Shown here in pieces: positions 19,478-28,325 of a DNA stretch of 64,000 nucleotides. How positions within the stretch are numbered: the stretch's first letter is position 1; every line of letters begins with the position of its first letter. The notes under the pieces are model-generated. The model saw only the letters and a program-made list of their open reading frames with translations. It had not been told where the DNA came from and searched no databases. The stretch spans positions 26,982 to 90,981 of the forward strand of contig NZ_JONP01000020.1 in assembly GCF_000711725.1 (NCBI RefSeq), in the 5' to 3' direction. The position numbers were made by a program, and so were the translations under genes. The stretch comes from Roseomonas aerilata DSM 19363 (GTDB lineage Bacteria; Pseudomonadota; Alphaproteobacteria; Acetobacterales; Acetobacteraceae).

Positions 19478-20878
19478 ATGTCGCCGCGCCGCCCGCACCA
19501 GGGTGATGAGATCGACGGTTTCATCCTTGGCCGCCCGATCCACCAGGGCGGCATGGCCTCCATCTTCGAGGCGAGCCACCCCGGCCACGCCGTCCCCCTC
19601 CTGATGAAGCTGCCGCACCTGGAGGGCGGCGACCCCGCGCAGATCGTCTCTTTCGAGATGGAGCAGATGATCCTGCCCCGCCTCACCGGCCCGCACGTGC
19701 CCCGCTTCGTCGCCGCCGCCGGCTTCGAGCGGCAGCCCTATCTCGTCATGGAGCGTATTCCCGGCCCCTCGCTTCTCCTTCGCCTGCGAGAACTGCCACT
19801 CGCGATCGAGGAGGTGGCGCTGATCGGCGCCAAGGTGGCCGTCGCGCTGTCGGAGCTGCACCGCCAGCGCGTCTCGCACCTCGACGTGAAGCCGGCGAAC
19901 ATCCTCTTCCGCGACACGCCGGCGGCGGAGGCGGTGCTGGTCGATTTCGGCCTCTCCCACCACGGCCGCCTGCCGGACCTCATCGAGGAGGAGTTCCGTA
20001 TCCCCTACGGCACCGCTCCTTACATGGCGCCCGAGCAAGCCATGGGCCAGCGGAACGACCCGCGGAGCGACCTCTTCGCCCTCGGCGTGCTGCTCTACCA
20101 GTTCACCACGGGCGCGCTGCCCTTCGGGGACCCGCAGCACATCGGCGGGGTGCGGCGCCGCCTCTGGCGCGACGCCGTGCCACCCCGGCGCCTGCGCCCG
20201 GAATGCCCGCCCTGGCTGCAGGAGGTGATCCTCCGCTGCCTTGAGGTCGATCCGGCCCGCCGCCACCCCACCGCCGCGCAGCTCGCCTTCGACCTGAACC
20301 ACCCGGAGGCCGTGCGCCTCACCCCGCGCGCGGAGAAGAAACGGCGCGACGGCTGGCTGAAGGTGCTGGAGCGGCGGGTGAACCAGGACCGCTCCCCCCG
20401 CCAGGGCCGCCCGGCCGCCACCGCCCATGCGGCGCCCGTCGTGGTCGTGGCGGTGGACCTGCGCGAGCAGACCGCCCCTCTAGCTGAGGCCCTGCGCGCG
20501 AGCGTCGGCAATGTCCTCCGCACCCTGCCGGGCGCGCGGGTGGCCTGTGTGAACGTGCTGCTGGACGGCTACCTCGCCAGCGACCCGCTCCAGGACAACC
20601 GCGGCCGCTCCACCCGCGTGCAGCGACTTGTGGAACTGCGCCACTGGGCCGCGCCCCTGGGCCTGGAGGAGGGCCGCATCACCTTCCACGTGCTGGGGGG
20701 TTCCGGCGCCGCCGCGCCGCTGCTGGAATACGCCGAGGCGAATGGGGTGGACCATATCGTGATGGGTGCGCGGGCGAATTCGATGATGCGGACGATGCTC
20801 GGCTCCGTCTCCGGGGAGGTCGCGGCGAGGGCGCCGTGCAGCGTCACCGTCGTCCGCGCAAGGGAGGCGCAGCCATGA
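19478..20878 (+). CDS. Ser/Thr protein kinase fused to a C-terminal UspA domain
   Basis: A 466-aa fusion. Residues about 13-275 are a Hanks-type kinase: glycine loop HQGGMASIFEA, catalytic K44, HLDVKPAN with D136 and N141, DFG at 156-158 and APE at 184-186, so it should be active. Residues about 319-461 form a universal-stress-protein domain (VVVVAVDLRE to APCSVTVVRA), with a partly degenerate nucleotide loop (GARANSMM...LGSVS). No transmembrane segment is seen, so it is cytoplasmic. The start ATG at 19478 follows the phosphoesterase stop; a longer frame upstream is antisense-like noise. The end overlaps the deaminase gene as ATGA. Confidence 0.88.
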   Translation: MSPRRPHQGDEIDGFILGRPIHQGGMASIFEASHPGHAVPLLMKLPHLEGGDPAQIVSFEMEQMILPRLTGPHVPRFVAAAGFERQPYLVMERIPGPSLLLRLRELPLAIEEVALIGAKVAVALSELHRQRVSHLDVKPANILFRDTPAAEAVLVDFGLSHHGRLPDLIEEEFRIPYGTAPYMAPEQAMGQRNDPRSDLFALGVLLYQFTTGALPFGDPQHIGGVRRRLWRDAVPPRRLRPECPPWLQEVILRCLEVDPARRHPTAAQLAFDLNHPEAVRLTPRAEKKRRDGWLKVLERRVNQDRSPRQGRPAATAHAAPVVVVAVDLREQTAPLAEALRASVGNVLRTLPGARVACVNVLLDGYLASDPLQDNRGRSTRVQRLVELRHWAAPLGLEEGRITFHVLGGSGAAAPLLEYAEANGVDHIVMGARANSMMRTMLGSVSGEVAARAPCSVTVVRAREAQP

Positions 20879-21414
20879 CCCAGGAGGCCGAAACCGCCCT
20901 GAACCGTTGGGACCGGCGCTACCTGGGCCTCGCCGCCCATATCCGCGAGTGGTCGAAGGACCCGCGCGGCCGCGTCGGCGCCGTGCTGGTGGCGCCCGAG
21001 CTGAACCGCATCGTCGCCACCGGCTTCAATGGCTTTCCCAGTCGCGTGGAGGACGACGTGGACCGCCTCTCGGACAAGCCGCGCAAGCTCGAGATGATGG
21101 TTCATGCCGAGCAGTCCGCCCTTCTCTTCGCGGGGCGGGAGGCGCGGGGCTGCACGCTCTATGTCGTCGGCAAGCCCGTCTGCAACCACTGCGCGGTGCT
21201 CTCGATCCAGGCCGGGGTGCGTCGGGTGGTCGCGGCGCCGCCGCGCAACGGCACCACCTCGGAATGGGACCGGCGCGGCCACATCTCCGCGCGCCTCTTC
21301 GTCGAGGCCGGGCTTCGCTTCGACGCGGTGCCGGGCGACCTGCTCGCCACCCTCATGCCCGGGGAGGCCGGAGCCGCCGCCACCCTCGACCCCACGCCCA
21401 CGCCCGCCGGCTAG
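20875..21414 (+). CDS. dCMP/cytidine deaminase-superfamily protein
   Basis: A 179-aa zinc deaminase-fold protein. It shows the zinc motifs HAEQ (H77, E79) and CNHC (C103, C106), and TGFNGFP, as in dCMP deaminase and ComEB. In the second motif the usual P-C is V-C (PVCNHC). The Gly/Ala/Pro tail after residue 160 looks disordered. The likely reaction is deamination of a (deoxy)cytidylate, but the substrate is unproven. The four-base overlap with the kinase-UspA gene implies co-expression. Confidence 0.8.
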   Translation: MTQEAETALNRWDRRYLGLAAHIREWSKDPRGRVGAVLVAPELNRIVATGFNGFPSRVEDDVDRLSDKPRKLEMMVHAEQSALLFAGREARGCTLYVVGKPVCNHCAVLSIQAGVRRVVAAPPRNGTTSEWDRRGHISARLFVEAGLRFDAVPGDLLATLMPGEAGAAATLDPTPTPAG

Positions 21415-21459
21415 CGGCGCCTTCCGGCGCGGCCCCCGGGCGCCTATATCGGCCCCGCG

Positions 21460-22290
21460 ATGATCACCCCCTTCCGCAAGATGCACGGCCTCGGCAACGA
21501 CTTCGTCGTGCTGGACGCCCGCGCGGCGTCCCTCCCCATCACGCCTGTGCGCGCCGCCGCCATCGCGGACCGGCACCGTGGCATCGGCTGCGACCAGCTC
21601 ATCGTCATGGAGCCGGGCGGGGAGGGGGCGGATGTCTTCATGCGGATCCTCAACCCCGACGGCTCCGAATCGGGCGCCTGCGGCAACGCCACGCGCTGCG
21701 TCGCCGAACTGGCGATGGAGGGCGCCGACCTCGGCACGGCGACGGTTCGCACCCTGTTCGGAGACCTGCCCGCCGAGCGCCTTGCGGACGGCACCATCCG
21801 CGTGGACATGGGCTCCCCCCGCCTGGGCTGGCGCGACGTGCCGCTGGCCCGCGAGATGGACACGCTGCACCTGCCCCTCTCGGCCGGGGGCGCGGCCGAT
21901 CCGGCGGCCCTTTCCATGGGCAACCCGCACGCCACCTTCTTCGTGCCCGACCTCGACGCGCTGGACATCTCGCGCCTAGGCCCGATGCTGGAGCACGACG
22001 CCCTCTTCCCCGAGCGCGCGAATATCGGCTTCGCGCAGGTTCTGGCCCCTGGCCACCTGCGCCTGATCGTCTGGGAGCGGGGCGCGGGGCTGACGCTTGC
22101 CTGCGGCTCCGGCGCCTGCGCGGCCCTGGTGAACGGCGTGCGGCGCGGCCTGCTGGCGCGCGAGGCGGTGGTCTCCCTGCCCGGCGGGGACCTGCGGATC
22201 GGCTGGCGCGATGACGGCCATGTGCTGATGGCCGGACCCACCGCCACGGCATTCACGGGCATGATCGACCTGGACGCCTTCCCGGCGTGA
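21460..22290 (+). CDS. dapF: Diaminopimelate epimerase
   Basis: A 276-aa PLP-independent racemase converting LL- to meso-diaminopimelate for lysine and peptidoglycan. The start [15 protein letters not shown] is diagnostic. The two catalytic cysteines are C74 in ACGNATRC and C215 in ACGSGAC; the first motif departs slightly from the usual CGNGxRC. It lies 22 bases upstream of ftsY. Confidence 0.95.
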   Translation: MITPFRKMHGLGNDFVVLDARAASLPITPVRAAAIADRHRGIGCDQLIVMEPGGEGADVFMRILNPDGSESGACGNATRCVAELAMEGADLGTATVRTLFGDLPAERLADGTIRVDMGSPRLGWRDVPLAREMDTLHLPLSAGGAADPAALSMGNPHATFFVPDLDALDISRLGPMLEHDALFPERANIGFAQVLAPGHLRLIVWERGAGLTLACGSGACAALVNGVRRGLLAREAVVSLPGGDLRIGWRDDGHVLMAGPTATAFTGMIDLDAFPA

Positions 22291-22312
22291 GGCACGCGGC
22301 GAGGAGGATGGG

Positions 22313-23653
22313 ATGGCGCTGAAGGACCTGTGGGGCCGGTTCGTCAACCTGGTCACCGAACCCGAGAAGCCCCCGGCGACGGAACCCGAGCCCCCTCCTC
22401 CACCACCCCCTCCGGAGGAGGAGCCGCCGGTCCGGGAACCCGACGAGCCCGACCAGATCCCGGAGCCGGAACCGGGAATCGGCGACCCGCCAGCCTCCCC
22501 ACCGCCGGTCACGGCGGCCCTGCCCGGGCATCTCCTGCCCTCCGTGCCCGGCGTTCCCGGCTTCACGCCGCCCACCCCCGCGCCCCTGCCGGCCGAGGAG
22601 GGCGAGTTTCCTCGCGCGCCCCGCCCGGCCATGCCCGGCATCCCCGAGGAGCCGCCCGTCGAGGGGCCCAAGCCGGAGATCGTCGAGGAGAGGCTGCCGG
22701 AAGAGCCCGAGTCCTTCGCGCCGGCGCCCGCCACGGGCGGCTTCTTCTCCCGCCTGAAGGCCGGCCTCTCCCGCTCCACCGCACGCCTCACCGAGAACCT
22801 CACCGGCCTTTTCCGCAAGCGCCGTCTGGATGACGAGGCGCTGGAGGAGCTTGAGGAAACCCTCATCGCCGCCGATCTCGGCCTGCCCGCCGCCCAGCGC
22901 ATCGTCGCCGGCTTCCGCCGCACGCGCTTCGGCAAGGAGGTGGGGGAGGACGAGGTGAAGGCCGCACTGGCCGAGGAGATCGCGGAGATCCTCGGCCCCA
23001 TCGCCCAGCCCTTCGAGCCTGACTGGGACCGCAAGCCCTATGTCGTGCTCGTCGTCGGTGTGAACGGCACGGGCAAGACCACCACCATCGCCAAGCTGGC
23101 GCAGAATTTCCGGGCGGAGGGCCGCAGCGTGATGATGGCCGCCGGCGACACCTTCCGCGCCGCCGCCGTCGAGCAGCTCCAGATCTGGGGCGATCGCACC
23201 GGCAGCACCGTCGTCGCCCCGGTGAAGGAGGGCGCGGACGCCGCCGGCCTCGCGCACGAGGCCCTGCAGCGCGCCCGCGCCGAGGGCGCCGACATCCTCC
23301 TCATCGACACGGCCGGGCGCCTTCACAACAAGGCCGGGCTGATGGAGGAGCTGCGCAAGGTCGTTCGCGTGCTCCGCAAGCTCGACGCGGAGGTGCCGCA
23401 CGCCGTGCTGCTGGTGCTGGATGCCACCACCGGCCAGAATGCCGTGCAGCAGTGCAAGGTGTTCCGCGAGATGGTGGACGTGACCGGATTGGTCGTGACG
23501 AAGCTGGACGGCTCCGCCAAGGGCGGGGTGGTGGTGGCGCTGGCGGAGGAGTTCGGCCTGCCCGTCCACGCCGTCGGCGTCGGCGAGACCGCGGCTGACC
23601 TCCGCCCCTTCGCCGCGCGCGACTACGCCCGCTCGCTGGTGGGCCTCTCCTGA
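22313..23653 (+). CDS. ftsY: Signal recognition particle receptor FtsY
   Basis: A 446-aa GTPase that docks SRP-ribosome complexes at the membrane. Residues about 15-135 form a Pro/Glu-rich acidic A domain of low complexity. The N domain follows, then the G domain with GVNGTGKTT (P-loop), the DTAGR motif and TKLDGSAKGG. The ATG at 22313 has GAGGAGG upstream. It ends in a TGATG overlap with the creatininase-family gene. Confidence 0.95.
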   Translation: MALKDLWGRFVNLVTEPEKPPATEPEPPPPPPPPEEEPPVREPDEPDQIPEPEPGIGDPPASPPPVTAALPGHLLPSVPGVPGFTPPTPAPLPAEEGEFPRAPRPAMPGIPEEPPVEGPKPEIVEERLPEEPESFAPAPATGGFFSRLKAGLSRSTARLTENLTGLFRKRRLDDEALEELEETLIAADLGLPAAQRIVAGFRRTRFGKEVGEDEVKAALAEEIAEILGPIAQPFEPDWDRKPYVVLVVGVNGTGKTTTIAKLAQNFRAEGRSVMMAAGDTFRAAAVEQLQIWGDRTGSTVVAPVKEGADAAGLAHEALQRARAEGADILLIDTAGRLHNKAGLMEELRKVVRVLRKLDAEVPHAVLLVLDATTGQNAVQQCKVFREMVDVTGLVVTKLDGSAKGGVVVALAEEFGLPVHAVGVGETAADLRPFAARDYARSLVGLS

Positions 23654-24456
23654 TGCGCGAAGTCCGTTGGGAGCGGCTGACCGCCCCCGAGATCGCGGAA
23701 TGGGCCGCGCGGGACGCGGCCGTCATCCTGCCGGTGGCGGCGCTGGAACAGCACGGCCCGCACCTGCCCGTCTGGACCGACAGCCTCATCGGCCACGCCG
23801 CCGCCATCCGCGCCGCCGAGCTGGTGGCCGAGGACGCACCCGCTATCGTGCTGCCGCCGATGTGGCAGGGCATCAGCGAGCATCACCTGCCCTTCGGCGG
23901 CACGATCAGCCTCGACTTCCGCGCTATGCAGGCGGTGATCGCCTGCGTCGCCCGCTCCATCCGAGCCTGCGGCTTCCGCAAGCTGATGCTGTCCAACTCC
24001 CACGGCGGCAACATCGAGCCCTTGCAGGTCATCGCGCGCGAGCTGGGCGCTGAGACGGGCATGCCGGTGGTCGCCGTGACCATTCACCAGGCGGCCGCCG
24101 CAGCCATCGCCGGCATCCTCGAGACCCAGCCCGGCACCCAGCACGCCTGCGAGGCCGAGACGAGCCTGTGGATGGCGATCGAGCCCGAGGGAGTGCGGAC
24201 GGACAAGATCGCCGGCGCCCTCTCCAACGGTGGGCCCTCAGTCGGCGGCAGCGCCTTCCAACGCTTCTGGTCCTTCGCCGAGCGTGCCCCCGGCACCGGC
24301 GTCCGAGGCGACCCGCGCGCGGCGACGCCGGAGAAGGGCGAGCGCATCCTGGCCGCCATCGCCGAGGCCCTGGCGCGCGGCCTGCGCGACAAGGCCCTCT
24401 GGGCCACGCCCGACGATGTGTGGACGGAAGGCCGAGCCCAAAGGGCGGGGTCCTAG
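23653..24456 (+). CDS. Creatininase-family amidohydrolase
   Basis: A 267-aa member of the creatininase fold (also MftE and FAPy deformylase). The metal ligands appear as ALEQHGPHLP (about 31-40) and SNSHGGN, with HHLPFGGTIS between. Substrates in this family range from creatinine to formamidopyrimidine, so the reaction is not assignable. It is translationally coupled to ftsY (TGATG). Its stop codon lies in a CTAG shared with the convergent gene. Confidence 0.82.
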   Translation: MREVRWERLTAPEIAEWAARDAAVILPVAALEQHGPHLPVWTDSLIGHAAAIRAAELVAEDAPAIVLPPMWQGISEHHLPFGGTISLDFRAMQAVIACVARSIRACGFRKLMLSNSHGGNIEPLQVIARELGAETGMPVVAVTIHQAAAAAIAGILETQPGTQHACEAETSLWMAIEPEGVRTDKIAGALSNGGPSVGGSAFQRFWSFAERAPGTGVRGDPRAATPEKGERILAAIAEALARGLRDKALWATPDDVWTEGRAQRAGS

Positions 24457-24911
24457 TACGAGAAGGGGATCTCCAGCCGCGCCCCGGCCGCCGGGTCGCG
24501 GAAGAGGCGGTCCTGCCTCTCGGTGTAGCTGCTGTTTCCCCCGTCCTGCCGCCGGCTGTCCGGCAGGCTGCGCGGCTCGATCAGGTCGGGCCGAAGCCTG
24601 GTCACCTGGCGCTCCATCGGCGCGCTCGGCCCCACGATGGAGCGGTTGGGCATCGGCGCGACCTCCGCCTGCGGCGTGGCCGGGCGTGGCGGCAGCGTCG
24701 GCGCCTCGGCCACCGGCGGCGCCGGGTCACGCCGCGCGGCGCGGCGGCGCACCGGGCGGCGCCGGGCGGGGGCGGCCGGCGTTGCCTGGGCGGGCTCGGC
24801 CTGCACCAGGATGGGGACCGGCGCCAGATCGAGCTGGACCAGCCGGGCCGCGGGGGCCTGCGCGGCGGGCGCTCCCATGAGGAGGGCGGACAGGGCGAGG
24901 CCGACGATCAT
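24453..24911 (-). CDS. Small secreted Pro/Arg-rich protein of unknown function
   Basis: 152 aa. An N-terminal signal peptide (MIVGLALSALLMGAPAAQA) is followed by an Ala/Pro/Arg-rich linker (about 45-85), then a more complex C-terminal part (SYTERQDRLFRDPAAGARLEIPFSY). No recognisable domain. The ATG overlaps the NUDIX stop as ATGA, so it is the second gene of a two-gene unit. It is probably periplasmic or envelope-associated; function unknown. Confidence 0.6.
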   Translation of the reverse strand: MIVGLALSALLMGAPAAQAPAARLVQLDLAPVPILVQAEPAQATPAAPARRRPVRRRAARRDPAPPVAEAPTLPPRPATPQAEVAPMPNRSIVGPSAPMERQVTRLRPDLIEPRSLPDSRRQDGGNSSYTERQDRLFRDPAAGARLEIPFSY

Positions 24912-25468
24912 TCGGCACCTCCGACCATGGCGGCTCCGGGAAGCGGGCGGGTGCCGCGCGCGTCCTCGGGCGGGTTGAACACCGGGGGGCCGGGATGCCC
25001 GGCACCCTCCTTCCAAGCATGCAACGCCCAGCGGACGGTCGGGAAGGCGATTTCATCCCAGGGGATCTCATCCCAGGCGAAAACCCGGACATCGAGGCTT
25101 TCCGGCCCGGCCGCGAAGCCCGGCTCGGCCAGCCGGGCGCGGTACATGAGCTGAACCTGCCCGAGTCGCGCGATGGAATAGACCGCGAGCAGCCCTTCGA
25201 GCGCGATCCGCGCCCGCGCTTCCTCCCAGGCCTCGCGCCGGGCGCCTTCCTCCACCGTTTCATGCATTTCGAGGTAGCCGGCGGGGAGGGTCCAGAAGCC
25301 GTGCCGGGGTTCGATGGCCCGGCGGCAGAGAAGCACGCCGCCATCGGCCGCGACGACGGAGCCGACGACAATCTTCGGGTTCTCGTAGGCGACGAAGCCG
25401 CAGTCGCGGCAGGTCAGGCGCTCGCGGTCGTCGCCGTCATGCTGCACGAGATCGAATTGCGCGGCCAT
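24908..25468 (-). CDS. NUDIX hydrolase with half zinc ribbon
   Basis: A 186-aa NUDIX hydrolase. The N-terminus has a single CxxC (LTCRDCGF) followed by YENPKIVVG, as in a common ADP-ribose/NADH-type subgroup. The Nudix box is GYLEMHETVEEGARREAWEEARA: the acidic and Arg catalytic positions are kept and the last Gly is Arg, as in that subgroup. The start is ATG at 25468; the long upstream frame is Arg/Pro-rich noise. The substrate is uncertain. Confidence 0.85.
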   Translation of the reverse strand: MAAQFDLVQHDGDDRERLTCRDCGFVAYENPKIVVGSVVAADGGVLLCRRAIEPRHGFWTLPAGYLEMHETVEEGARREAWEEARARIALEGLLAVYSIARLGQVQLMYRARLAEPGFAAGPESLDVRVFAWDEIPWDEIAFPTVRWALHAWKEGAGHPGPPVFNPPEDARGTRPLPGAAMVGGAE

Positions 25469-25520
25469 TGGCCGAGCATGCCGCCCGCTCTGGGGCGCCA
25501 CAACCCCCTGTTGCCAGGGT

Positions 25521-25727
25521 TCACACGCGGAGGTCGAGCAGCGAGCCGCGCGGCAGGGGGGAGGTCGGCTTCGGCGGCACCGCATCGAGCAGGCGCTGTG
25601 CCGGGGCGGCCTGGGCGGCGCCCTCCGTCGTACGGGCAGGGGTGGCGCGGACCGGCCGCACGTCCCCGATCCCCGCGGCGCGGGATACATCCTGCGTGAA
25701 AGCGGCGAGGGAGTTGCTGCTGATCAT
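25521..25727 (-). CDS. Small hypothetical protein
   Basis: A 68-aa frame starting MISSNSLAAFTQDVSRAAG and ending PLPRGSLLDLRV. The centre is Ala/Pro-rich. I recognise no domain. An upstream ATG would give 94 aa, but the added segment is Arg/Leu-rich and unconvincing. The conserved-looking end and its spacing between two minus-strand genes make it a plausible gene, not a certain one. Confidence 0.4.
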   Translation of the reverse strand: MISSNSLAAFTQDVSRAAGIGDVRPVRATPARTTEGAAQAAPAQRLLDAVPPKPTSPLPRGSLLDLRV

Positions 25728-25868
25728 GCGCAGGATGGTGCCGGAAAGGCGTGAATCCTCCCTTAACAGGCGGCGAGGGAGGGGAGCCGTGGCGCGGATG
25801 AGCATGGCCCAGCCTCGTCCACGCGGCCGTTAATACTCCAGCAACCTATGGCTGTATCTTGGGACCGA

Positions 25869-28280
25869 TCAGGTGGGCCGCACCGGCGGCAGGCGCTGGC
25901 TTTCCAGGAAGTCGAGGCGCGCCATCAGGTCTTCGGCCCGGCAGAGCATCAGCGCACGAAGGCCGCTCCCCGCCGGTGCGTCCAGCTCCAGTTCCAGCAC
26001 CCGCGTCCCCTCACCGACTTCGACCGGCAGGGCGGTTGCGAAATCGCCCTCTGGCGGAGCGGGGATGGTCGCGGAGCCCGATGCCGCACCGTCCGCGAGC
26101 AGGGACAGGCCGATCGGCGCGCGGCCTGCCCCGCGCAGCTCCAGATGAAGGCGCAGCGATCCGTCGGTGCCGGGCGGCAGGGGCAGCCGCAGCCGCGCCG
26201 GGCCGCCGAGCATCGGGGTTCCCCACCCCTCCGGCAGCAGCCAGCCCGACCCGTCGCGGATCATGTCCGAGAGGGCCATCGAGAGATCGGGCACCCGCGC
26301 CTCCGTCGCCTGGAAGCCGATTCGGTGGCCGAGCGGAAGCGAGACGCGTTCCTCCGGTGGCGGCACCGCGCGGCTGGTGAAATCCGCCACGCCATCCGTC
26401 ACGTCGGCCAGCACGGCGGTCCAGGGGCGCGGCACGCCGAGCGCGGCGACCGACCGCTCCGCCGCGGCCAGCGCGCCCGGCTCGAAGAGCAGCCGCTCCA
26501 CCGCCGCGGCCATGTCGCCCTCGCTCTGCGGCTCGACGAAGACCGCGGCGCCTGCCCCCGATTCGATCAGCGCGGAGTGCCGCGGCACCACCGCTGCCTT
26601 CCCCCAGGCCATGCTCTCGGTCACCGGGAGGCCCCAGCCCTCGTAGTGGGAGTTGTAGATCGTGAAGAGGCAATCGCGGTACAGCGCCGCGAGCCCCGCG
26701 TCCGAGATGCCGTGCAGCAGCACGACGTGGCGCGCCAGTTCGGGGCTGGCCGCGAGAAGGTTCATGGCCGCCTCGACTCCCCAGCCAAGCGCGCCCAGGC
26801 AGACGAGGCGCGGCACGCGCGCCGGGCCGTGGCGGCGCAGCAGGGAGAGCCAGGCGCGGAAGACCGTCAGGTGGTCCTTCCGGCTCTCGATGGTCGCCAC
26901 GAACAGGACGTAAGGCTCGGGCGGCCGCGGCGCGCGCGTGCCCTCCAGCGCCGCCGGGTCCGGCATCACGCCTGTGCGCGGGTCGCCGTCGAGCCGTACG
27001 ACGGCCATGGGCAGGTCGAGCCCCGGCAGCAGGCGTTCCAGGAAGCGCCGCCCATCCTCGCGCGTGGACTCCGAGTTGCAGAGCACCCCGTGGGCGTGGA
27101 CGCCCATGGCCGAGAACCAGCGCGCGTAGTCCTGAACGAGCACGCGCACGCAGTGCTCGGGCATGACGAGCGGCACGCAGTCGTGCAGGAAGGGCACGTA
27201 GAGCACGCCGTGCGCCCGCTGCGCCGCGCGCAGCCCGCGGAAATAGGCGGGGACCCCCCAGGAATTCCCGAGGTTCACCAGCACCTGGCCCTCGGTGAAG
27301 ACATGCGCCGGTGCGCCGCGCGCCACCTCCGGCACGGCATCGCGCGCCTCGATCCAGGCGGGGTCGTTCACGTCCGATCCCGCCGCCGCGGTGCTCAGCA
27401 ATCGGGCCAGGTCCTCCTCCCGCACCGCCCGCCATGTGGCGCGCGGATGCTCGAAGGCGAGGTAGGTCGCGCGCTGGCCGGAACGCAGCGCGGCCGAGAG
27501 AAGGCTCGCCTGCACGCGTTGGATGCCCGTCAGCGTGCGGCGCGTCGCGAAATGCATCAGCAGGTCGGTGACGTCGAAGGCGATCCCCCCAGCCGCCGGC
27601 GGCGGCAGGTTCGCGGGAGCTTCCGGCCGCTGCACCGCGATGGAGAGGCGCGGGGCAGGAAGCAGCGTCGTTGACAGCGGCCGCGCTGGAATACCCGGCT
27701 CCTGCGCCGGCGGTTCGGGTTTCGGCCGAGAAGCCGGCGGCGCTTCCGGCGACCGCGACCTCGGTTCGGGCGCGGGGGACTCTTCCGGCGGCCCGGCGGG
27801 TGGCGTGACCGTCTCGGGCGCAAGCATCTCGGGAATGGCCGGCTCTGGCAGGATCGGCTCGGGCGGGCGCGGCGGCACCGGCGGCGGCGGCGGGTTGCCG
27901 GAGGGCATTTGCGCGAGGGCCCCCGCTGCGGCGGAGGCCGCTGGATCGCCCTGGCCGAAGGTCACCGCGAGCCCGTAGGCCCGCCGTGCCTCCGCCTCGC
28001 GCCCGAGCAGAAGGAGAACATGGCCGCGGTGAAGATAGGGAAGGGGCTCGGCCGGTGCCTCGGCCAGGGCGGCATCAAGGGCTGTAAGCGCCCTCTCCAC
28101 GAGGCCCGCGCTGCGGAGGGCATGCGCCTGCCACAGAAGATCTTCCCACCCGGCGGACCCGAGGAGCGCGGCCTCCCCGAAGAGGCGCGCCGCCTCCTCG
28201 TGCTGCCCGTCATGCCAGGCTCGCGCGGCCTCCTCCCGCAGGGAGGCGGCCTCTTCCATCATGTCGTGCGGGGCATCCAT
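25869..28280 (-). CDS. Multidomain TPR-glycosyltransferase (GT4-like)
   Basis: An 803-aa protein. Residues 1-125 are TPR-like helices (ALTALDAALAEAPAEPLPYLHRG). Residues about 125-230 are a Pro/Glu-rich linker. Residues about 240-640 form a GT-B glycosyltransferase of family 4: RRTLTGIQRVQ, FVATIESRKDH and the donor-site EGWGLPVTESMAWGKA. The last 140 residues look like a beta-sandwich module without a known name. No signal peptide or membrane span is seen, so it is cytosolic, probably transferring sugars to a surface polysaccharide or protein. It lies upstream of small unknowns and downstream of ugpC on the same strand. Confidence 0.8.
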   Translation of the reverse strand: MDAPHDMMEEAASLREEAARAWHDGQHEEAARLFGEAALLGSAGWEDLLWQAHALRSAGLVERALTALDAALAEAPAEPLPYLHRGHVLLLLGREAEARRAYGLAVTFGQGDPAASAAAGALAQMPSGNPPPPPVPPRPPEPILPEPAIPEMLAPETVTPPAGPPEESPAPEPRSRSPEAPPASRPKPEPPAQEPGIPARPLSTTLLPAPRLSIAVQRPEAPANLPPPAAGGIAFDVTDLLMHFATRRTLTGIQRVQASLLSAALRSGQRATYLAFEHPRATWRAVREEDLARLLSTAAAGSDVNDPAWIEARDAVPEVARGAPAHVFTEGQVLVNLGNSWGVPAYFRGLRAAQRAHGVLYVPFLHDCVPLVMPEHCVRVLVQDYARWFSAMGVHAHGVLCNSESTREDGRRFLERLLPGLDLPMAVVRLDGDPRTGVMPDPAALEGTRAPRPPEPYVLFVATIESRKDHLTVFRAWLSLLRRHGPARVPRLVCLGALGWGVEAAMNLLAASPELARHVVLLHGISDAGLAALYRDCLFTIYNSHYEGWGLPVTESMAWGKAAVVPRHSALIESGAGAAVFVEPQSEGDMAAAVERLLFEPGALAAAERSVAALGVPRPWTAVLADVTDGVADFTSRAVPPPEERVSLPLGHRIGFQATEARVPDLSMALSDMIRDGSGWLLPEGWGTPMLGGPARLRLPLPPGTDGSLRLHLELRGAGRAPIGLSLLADGAASGSATIPAPPEGDFATALPVEVGEGTRVLELELDAPAGSGLRALMLCRAEDLMARLDFLESQRLPPVRPT

Positions 28281-28325
28281 AGGGGATGGGTAGCGGGACC
28301 GCGCGCCCGCCGGAAGGGGAGTCGC

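Noticed and set aside
18722..20878. Apparent phosphoesterase-kinase fusion frame
   Set aside because: Residues before 19478 are out of frame with the phosphoesterase and are Arg/Pro-rich; the kinase starts at 19478.
24908..25468. NUDIX box with Arg in place of the final Gly as a loss-of-function change
   Set aside because: The same EEARA form is, as I recall, common in this NUDIX subgroup and the catalytic Glu/Arg residues are intact.
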